This document shows, piece by piece, positions 20,928-30,100 of a stretch of DNA of 60,000 nt; the first letter of the stretch is position 1, and each line of letters starts with the position of its first letter. The position numbers were made by a program, and so were the translations under genes. A model generated the notes under the pieces. The model worked only from the letters and a program-made list of their open reading frames with translations. It was not told where the DNA came from and made no database searches. This DNA comes from Prorocentrum cordatum. Lineage: Eukaryota; Sar; Dinophyceae; Prorocentrales; Prorocentraceae. The DNA is taken from contig CAUYUJ010014205.1 in assembly GCA_963575745.1 (NCBI GenBank), positions 1,000,174 through 1,060,173 on the forward strand, read 5' to 3'.

Positions 20928-23275
20928 GTCACGCGGTAGCCTGAGATCAGTCGGAAGACAGTGGGTTCGTCCCGGTGTTCTTTTCGGGCCGCAGGGTCGC
21001 TCTGGGGTCATATTGGAGCCATTGCTTAGCAGGGGTGGGCATCTTGGGGCGACAAGGGTAACCTCGTGATCCTTTCAAAACCCTGGTGGGTCCACCTTGG
21101 AATCATCTTTCCGTTGCTGCCTCTCTCGTTGCTGGTTGCTGTTGCTACTGATGTTGCTGTTGTTGCTGGCGTCGATGCCGCTGGTGCTGCCTGGGCTGCC
21201 TGCTCGCGGTGCTGGTGCTGGTGCTGTGTAAAATTTCGGGCCCTCTTGGAGCCATCTTGGGGGGCTCCTGGGCCTCTTGGGGCCCTGCGGGAGCCCTCTG
21301 AGGGCCCTTGAAAGGCTTCCGAGAGGGCCAATAATCCAACACACATTTGACACAAACCGTCCCATATCGGAGAGCGTCTTGTGTTAAATTTTATTGAAAA
21401 ATTGGGTCCTCTTGGAGCCATCTTGGGGCCCTCGCCCTCTTGGAGCCCTCTGAGGGCCCTAAGAGGCCTCCAAGAGGGCCAATATTTCAACGCACGTGTA
21501 AGACAAACCGCTTCTCTATTGGAGAACGTATCGTGTCAAGTTTGCGTTCAATTCTGGGCCCTCTTAGAAAACCCCAATAAAGGCCCAAGAGGGACTCAAG
21601 AAGGCCCCCCAAAAAGGTTTTTTCAGCTTCATCGCTGGGGGTCACCACGTATCCGCTGTTTGTACAAATGCTTCCTCTTGTTGGGCTCGGCTTGAGGTTC
21701 GGGGGGCCTTCAGGAGGGTCCCAGCCTGAGGTATCCAAAGACTTCGCGTGAGCTTCGAGTGCGATTGCGCTGTTCCAAGACGGCTCCGAGACGGCCCCAG
21801 AGCGCTCCAAGACGCTCGCAATGGCTTCAAGACGGCCAAAGAGACCTTGCTGACGCCCCCAGGGGGCTCCAAGAGGACCCCCCAGGGGCCTCAAGAGGCC
21901 CACACCACAGTTGTTCAATTGTTTTTGAAAGATTGTAGCGCTCTCGCTTTTTCGGGGTTCCAACGTTCCAAGGAGGCCCAAGAGGCCACCAGGATCGGCC
22001 CAAGACGGCCCAAGAGGCCCCCGAAGAGGGCCCCAAGACGACCCACAAGGGCGCCAAGACGACCCATGAGGCCCACAATGCGGCCAAAGAGGCCCCCAGG
22101 ACGGCCCCAAGAGGGGACCCAGGGGGCCACCAGAACTCAGGTTGTGAGATTTTGTCCGTCAGGACCGCCTTTTGTGAAGCGGCGTGGGGGCATGCGGAGA
22201 GCCTTCACAAGTAGACGCGGCGCTGGGGTCACCATGTATCCGAACATTGTACGAATTCGTAAATTCTGAAACGAGCGATGGGCCTCTTGGGAGCCCTTTG
22301 GGGGGCCTCTTGGGGGCCTGCTGGGGGTTCTTGGGGTCTGATAAAGGGGTCTATTGGGCGCCTCTTGAGATATGTTGATCTTAGCTGCCATGCGCAATCC
22401 GGAGCGTATTGATACGGGGCTCAACACGTAGATCCAATACGTAGATATGGCTGCATACATTCGCCAATACGTAGGCCAACACGTACGTACAACATCCACG
22501 CTCGATACGCAATGCGTGGGGCGGCCTGCGATACGCAGCCCAAGAAACTCAATACGTAGACCAATACGGAGCGCAATAAGTAGCCCCCCGTCGTTGTCGC
22601 CGCCGCCGTCGCCGACGCCGACCCTGCGGGGCTGTTATGACCCCCCCCGGGGCCGCATGGCATCTCCCCAGGGCCCCCCCAAAAAAACCGGGGGCCGCCA
22701 TAACATGTAAGGGGGGGCTTATTAGGGCGTCTTGGGGGGCCCTTCGGGAGCCTCTTGGACCCCTGCTGGGGCCCTGAGAAGACTCCAAGAGGGTTCCGAA
22801 AAGTCTCGGAGCCACCCGGAAATGCTGCAAAACCATCTCTGGGTGACCCGGAGACCTCTCGGGGCCCTCTGGGAGCTCTCTTGGGAAGCTCCAAGACGGC
22901 TTGGGAGCGAGGGCCTCGAAGAAACTCCAAGAGGGTTCCGAACAGTCTCCGGGTCACCCAAAGATGCTGCTGCACCATCTACGGGTGACCCGGAGACCTC
23001 TCGGGGCCCTCTTGGAGCTTTCACGGGGGGGCTCCTATACGGCAAGGGGGAGGGCGGAAGAGGAGGGGGCGGCTTCTTCGGGCCTGATGGGGGCCTCTCG
23101 GGCGCCTCTTGAGGTCTGTTGGGGTTTCTTGGGGACCTCTCAGGGCCTAGTGGGGGTCCTGTCGAACCCTTGAAGCGTCTTCTCGGGGTTGTCTTGGGAC
23201 ACGCACTGGGACCGAGATGCGAGATTGTTCTTGTTGTTGCTGCTGTTGTTGTTGCTGTTGGTGTAGTTGGTGTGC
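20928..23275 (+). repeat. Left arm of a long inverted duplication
   Basis: Colinear in reverse complement with 48655-50685. Matching landmarks: GGAGCCATTGCTTAGCAGGG (21016) with 50573-50592; TATCCGCTGTTTGTACAAATG (about 21649) with about 49914; the CATGCGGAGAGCCTTCACAAG / GTATCCGAACATTGTACGAATTCGT block (22190-22260) with 49355-49430; and GGGTTGTCTTGGGAC (23197) with 48678. Rich in GGGCCCTCTTGGAGCC-type words. No protein gene seen; ORFs in several frames follow from the repeat composition. Confidence 0.8.
22425..22590 (+). repeat. CAATACGTAG word array
   Basis: Around ten degenerate copies of CAATACGTAG (variants CAACACGTAG, CGATACGCAG), many containing the palindrome TACGTA. They occur at irregular spacing inside the left arm of the inverted duplication. 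I did not find them in the right arm. Confidence 0.65.
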
Positions 23276-23282
23276 GGAATCC

Positions 23283-23992
<710 letters not shown>

Positions 23993-24137
23993 GTAGTAGT
24001 AGCCCCCCCAAGGCTCTGGGGAGCCTGTGGGCGGGGGGGCTACTGTTGCCCTCAAACCGCGGGTGACAGCCACCCGTCCTTTTCTCGCGCCCTCACTGTT
24101 ACGAACACTCTTCCTTGCCCTGAAGGGACGTCCTGGG

Positions 24138-27100
24138 ATGGCGGCGGCCGCTGGCGGCGCTGCGGACGCAGGTGCAGGGGCTCGAGTGGCTGGGAGTAAC
24201 GCCGCTGCGGCTCGAGGCGAAGGCGGAGTGCTGGCAGCTGCGGGAGGCAGCGGAGGTGCTGGGGCCGCCCCGTGCGCCTCCGCTGCCGCTCCCGCGTCGG
24301 CAGGCGCGAACGCAGCCGGCATCCCCGTGGATGGCAACATCGACGTCCACATGCGTGACAGCGAGGGCCAGCCAACACAGAGGCGGCGCCGCATGACGGG
24401 CGGACGTATCACCCGTTGGTGCGTCGGCGCCCAGGCGGCCCGTGGCAAGAAGGCTCACTGCACGCTCTGCGTGGGAGGCTTCGAGGCGGGCGAGTGGCGC
24501 GTGGCGGGCGTCGTGACACCACCCGCGGGGTCCCAGGCGCACGCGGGCAGGAAGTGGTTCCACATGGCCTGCGTCGGTGGCCCACTGCCACCAGCTACGG
24601 CGATGGTGGGCTTTACTCAGCTCCCTGAGGGCGACAGGGATCGCCTCGCGGCAGCCCTGGAAGCCCGAGGGGACCCCATCCTGCCCCTGATGGAGACAGT
24701 CGAAGGCCAGGCCCCCACCCCTCCCACCCAGGGAGATGGCGCGGCAGGGGGCACTGGGGCAGCCCCGAGGCCCCCTGCCGCCGCCGCGCCAGGAGCGTGC
24801 GGCCCAGGCGCGCGGGGGACTCCCCTGGGGGCGGCCGAGGCAGCGGTGCCGACCACGGCGGACATCCTACAACCGCCACTCGACGTTCCTGCGGAAGCAG
24901 GCGAAGAGGGCGGACTCGAGACAGGCGTCTGCGACGACTACCTGGACGACCAGGTGACGAGCGAGGACGCGTACCACGAGGTGGGCTTCGTCAACCTGGA
25001 CTGGTGGGATGCCATCGGGTGGGGCCGCATCCTGCCCCAAGGGGCGCCCACCACAGCCATGATCCCCGACAGCATGGCGGCAGCCGTCAGCCACGTGAAG
25101 GTGCGGCTGTGCTTGGCAATTGAGCAAGCCCGCCAGAGCAACGACGCTCAGTCGTCGAGCACGTTGACGAGGCTGTGGAAGGTGTTCCTCTCGCTGGGCG
25201 GACTACTGTTCAGCGAAAATGCGACCCCGACCCCGACGACGCGGCGTGAGCGCCTCCAGGAACGAATGCGGTGGATCCAGGACGGCCAGTGGGATGTCGC
25301 CTGGCTTTCCATGGAGGACCAGACGCGCACCGCGGTCACCACGAAGGGCCGCGATGATCACGTCGCAGCCCGTGTACGCCGTGTCACCGAGCTCGCACGA
25401 GCGGGAGAGATGTCTCGGGCGGCGGCGGCAGTGTGGCCCCAGGGGGACATGGCGGACGCAGCGGCGGTGGTGAGGCAGTTCAGCACCACCCAGCAGCCCG
25501 AGGCGCCTCGTCCAGGCGAGCGGGGCCCTCTCCCCGGCACTGGGGCCGCTCCGCGTGGACCAGAGAGAGGGGCCGCAGGGGCGGGGGCCGACGTGGCGAT
25601 GCCGCCAGCCGCAGCTCCCCACGAGCTCGACGGCGCAACAGAATTACACCGCCGTGTGGCCAACCACCTTAAACGTCAGTTTGGCCGCTTCCCCCGCCGT
25701 GGAGGGGCGGGGCCTGGAGGAGGACGCTACGAGCACTGGGCCCCTCTCAAGCACGACGAGGATGGAGCAGAGGCGGTGGCCAACACGCTGGATCGACTGG
25801 CCATCGGGGACCTCCCCTCCGAGGCGCTAGCCGCCATGACGGCGGCGCGCCTCACAGGCATCCCCAAGGCAACCCCTGGGGATGTGCGAGTCCTGGGCTG
25901 TGGAAACGTCACCCGCCGCATGGTGGGCCGCAGTGCCGCCAAAGTCCACCACAAGGACATGCGGACGGCGGTGGGAGACCAGCAGTTCGGCCTCGCCAAG
26001 GACGGATGTGGTGCACTCCATAGACGCCTATGCACGATGGCCAACTCGAGCCCAGGCAAGTGGGTGGTGGCGGTGGACCTCGGGGATGCGTTCAGCAACA
26101 TCCCCCGCGACCTGGTGAAGGAGGCCGTGCGCACCAAATTGCCTGCGCTGGCCCCGTTGGCGGAAGCCTGGCCCCCCGCCCGAACACGCCACGTGGCGGG
26201 GGGCGGGTCACAACCCGCCCAGCTGGTCGACCAGATCCGTGGCCTCGACCAGGGCTGCCCGATGAGCCCAGGCTTCTACGCGGTCGGTACCGCGGACACC
26301 CTCAGCATCGGCCGCATGGCCGTGCGCGCGGTGGACATGGAAGGGGACTGCTTGGCCTTCCTGGACGACGCGTACTTCGTGGGCACCGCGGCCGCCGTGT
26401 TCCGTGGCTTGGATGCGTGGCGCGCCCGCATCGAAGCCCACGGGATGAAGCTCAAGATGTCCAAGACCCAAATATGGCCCCCCGACGCCCAAGCTGTCTT
26501 GCCGCCCGAGTTTGCAGAGTACGCCCAGTACCGCGTCCAGAAGCTCAAGGCGGCGGGGTCCACCCTGGCCTACACGAACCTCGACGTGGACACCGACTGG
26601 AGGGACGTCCCACTCACGGACTTCGCCGTCCCAGAGGACCTCGATGAGGGAGGACACGGGCAGGCTGGCGGCGCCGGGGCCGCCCCGAGCGCCGCCACGC
26701 CACCCCCCTGCGGCGAAGCCTTCCTCCAGAAGCAGGACCGCTACTTCAAGGAGCTGCTGACGCTACGCAGGCATGGGCTCTCTGCCTTCGACGCATTCCA
26801 GTTGATGCGGATCTGGTCGAGGGGCGCCTGCGTCCACATCCAGCGGGCGCCCCCGCTCGCGGCGGCGTGGAGCCGCAGGGTGGATGACGGAGTGGTCGCC
26901 TTCGTCAACGCCTTGCTCGGGGTCACGGCGGCCCCCAGAGAGCAGATCTTCATGAAGGTCAGCGACGGAGGCCTGGGCTGTGGCAGCGCTGAGCAGTGCG
27001 GCCCAACCGCCCTCCTGGCATCCTGGGAAGCTGGGATTCACGCGGCAGCCCAGGAGCTCCGAGAATCGACAACGATCGGCCTCTTTCGGAGGTGGCCAGG

Positions 27101-30100
27101 CCTAGGCCGTGCCCTCTCAGCAGCAGACGAGGAGCAGGGGCGGCTGGCTGGCGGCCGTCGCCCTCAGAGCGACCGCTGGCAGGGCCTTCTGGAGGGGCGG
27201 AAGGGAAAGGACCAGAAGACGTACACCCAGCACGTGCGGGACCACGTCACCAAGACGTTCACGGCCGCGCTGCCAGTGACGGCAGCGGCGGCGGTGCACA
27301 GTGCCTCGGGCAGCTCAGCGGGCGCCTGGTTGGATAATTTCGAGGGGGTCTCGCCCCTCGCCGACCGCGCGTTCTGCATTGCTGCCAAGAGGCGCATGCA
27401 CCTGCCGCTGCTGCAGTCCGAGTGCACGTGCCTGAACCGACCAGCAGCGCCCGCCCGCGCGATGGCGCAGCATGGTCCGACGTGCGGCCGCGCGGCTGAC
27501 GTTTGGGGCGTTCATGCGCTCAACTGTCCCAGGGGAGGGGGCCCGACGCGCCGCCACAATGCCATTCGAGACGCCGTGGCGCTCTGGCTGCGCGGGGTGG
27601 GCCATCATCCCCTGCTGGAGCAGGTCATCCCAGAGTGGTACACGGAGGAGCAAGGCGCGGCCACATTGGACGTGGTCTACCATCGAGGCATCCATGGTCG
27701 AGTTTGCCTCGACATCAGCTTGGCGGACGAGGTGGCAGTGGCTCAGACGGGGCGGCCGCGCCAGGCAGCCCTGCAGCGCAGAGAGAAAGTGAAGCACCGT
27801 AGGTACCCATTTTCGAGCCTGGTGCCCTTTGTCCTAGATGTCAACGGCCGCTGGGGCGCAGAGGCGGAGACGTGGCTGCGCCGTGCCGTAGGGGAATTGG
27901 CGGAAGCCGAACGGCCCGCGGCTCGTGCAGCCCTGCGATCGGCAGTAGCCAACGCCCTGCAGGGCCAAATTGCGGAGCAGGTCGCCCTGGCGACGGAGGA
28001 CGCAGCGAGACTGGATGCAGGGGCCGCCCCGAGCGTCCAGTCTTTACTAGCCGTGGCCCCGCCCCACTTGCGTGTGAGTGCTGACCCTCCTCTCCCCTCT
28101 CCCTTTCCCGCAGCCCTGAGTGGTTATAAAAAACTAGCCACATCTGCAGTGTGCAAGGTTTCGCTCAGTCTCCTGGTCGCGCACACAGCGCGCTACTGTA
28201 GTGTCATGTTTGGTCTGCACGCCATGGTGTGTTGCCTCCTCGCTTTGCGCATGTTGTGGTCCCGGCATGCCACATCTTTGATGCTCGCTATCTCTGGCAT
28301 GAGGTGGTCCCGCAGCTCATCTGGCATGAGCCTTCATGCAACCAATAGCACCTGTCCAAGGCCGCTGGCTAAAGATGCGTCAAGAGGCGTTGGCGATCGG
28401 GGCCTCCCCGCGGGTCCTGGGGCCGTCGGCGGGCCGCCGCCCGCTTTGTCGCCCGCCCGCGACGTGGTTTCCTCGCCCCCCTCCCCCCTCTCCCGCCCGT
28501 CCAGGGTCCCGAACGGGGGTCAGGCCGTTTTCCGCCAGCAGAATGAACGGGCCCCACGCACCTGGAACCGCTGGCTTCAGCCCATAATCTTCCTGTGTCA
28601 CCTTTGTCCCGCCCTGGCAATTGGCAGCCCCATTTTGGTTCGGTGTACAGCCTCTCCCCCTCCCCTCCCCCTGTCAGCTGTTTGGCTCGTGAGTAACTGC
28701 CTCGCACATTCTCTCGAGCTGCACCTCTCGTGCCATCCACCCGACCAAGCGATGGCGCCCAAGTTCTCGAAGCCTGTGCCGATGCCGTGGCCCGCAAAGA
28801 CGTACGCCGCGGGGGAGGCACCAACCTCCAAAGCAAGGCCGATGCAGCACCCTGTCCAGCAGGTAAGCTTGTCGGAGAGCGAAGGCGAGGAGTATGACAT
28901 GGTGTCCGAGGCGGCGACCTTGCGGACGGCACCGGCGGTGCGCACGGGGTCAGCTACCCCCGCTGAGGGCGCCGATGGAGGTGGCGGTACGGGGGCCGCC
29001 CCCAGCGCCGCCGCCTCCGATGGCGCCTCGGCGATGCCTGCATCGGCGGTGGTGCCAGTGACGTCAGCCGCCCTGGCGGCGGCAGCCACGTATGCCGACT
29101 TCACCACAGAGCAGCGGCGCGGGCTGGACGCGCTCACCCTCGCGCTCCATAACCTTCAGCTGAGGGAGCATGCTGTGGGTGGCCGTGGCGGCCGTGGGGC
29201 GCGCAGCGCGGCAGACGGCGAGCGCGCCGTGGACGACGGGACCGCCAGCGAGGCCCCGAGTGCTGCGACCACGGGGGCCCTCAGCGGCCGTGGGGGCAAG
29301 CGCCACCGCCGACGCAACAACAAAGCCGTCTACGGCCAGGTCCCCCAGTCGAGCGACGGCACGCCAGCCGCGCTCGAAGACGTAGAGATGATGACGGAGG
29401 AGAACTACGCTGAGGCGGGCTACGTCCACTGCGTGGGCGCATATTGGGCACCGCCGCACCGCCTGGGCTGGTGTCGGAGCTGCACGGCGCTGGACGACTG
29501 GAAGATTATGGCGGCGGAGTACGTGAACGAGCTCAGCTGTGCGGAGATGCGACGCTATGCGATGGCCAAGGAGGACAACGAGAAATACCCCGAACTGAGG
29601 AGGGGCAAAGAGGGGCAGTACAAGCTGTACATGTGCTCGAACTGCGTGGCGACGTCGGAGGGCATCTCCGAGCACGAGGCCGTGACGCGCGCTGCGCGCG
29701 CGAACAAGGGCCCAGGCTCCATCGACCATGCCGCCAAGCGGGTGGCGAAGTTCCGTGCGAGCTTTGACTACATCAAGGAGGGCATGGACGTCCTGGTGGG
29801 GCTCGCGCTCTCAGAGGAAAGCGTGCTTGTCCTGCGGGGGTCAACGGAAGGCGTGGGGGTGGGCATCGACCCCGAGAGTACAGGCGCCCCCCCAGCCACG
29901 GAAGAAGTGGCGAGGGAGGTGGGCCGCCCAATGGCGAGGGAGGCGGGGGTGGTGCCAGGGCCGCCCCGTGCGCCACCCCCGCCCCTCGAAGAAGAACCTC
30001 CCAGTGATGAGGAGAACGACCCTCAGCCCGACGTGGACTTGGAGGACCAGGGGCCCCAACTGACCGAGGCCCAGACCGTGAAGGAGGTTACGGGCATCGA

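Noticed and set aside
28074-28113. Possible 40-nt mini-intron (GTGAGT...CAG)
   Set aside because: Too short for a normal spliceosomal intron; the polypyrimidine-AG is better read as a possible trans-splice acceptor.
28630-28645. CCATTTTGGTTC resembling the spliced leader, upstream of the ATG at 28752
   Set aside because: Only 11 of 15 positions match and only nine are contiguous; chance occurrence in this window is plausible.
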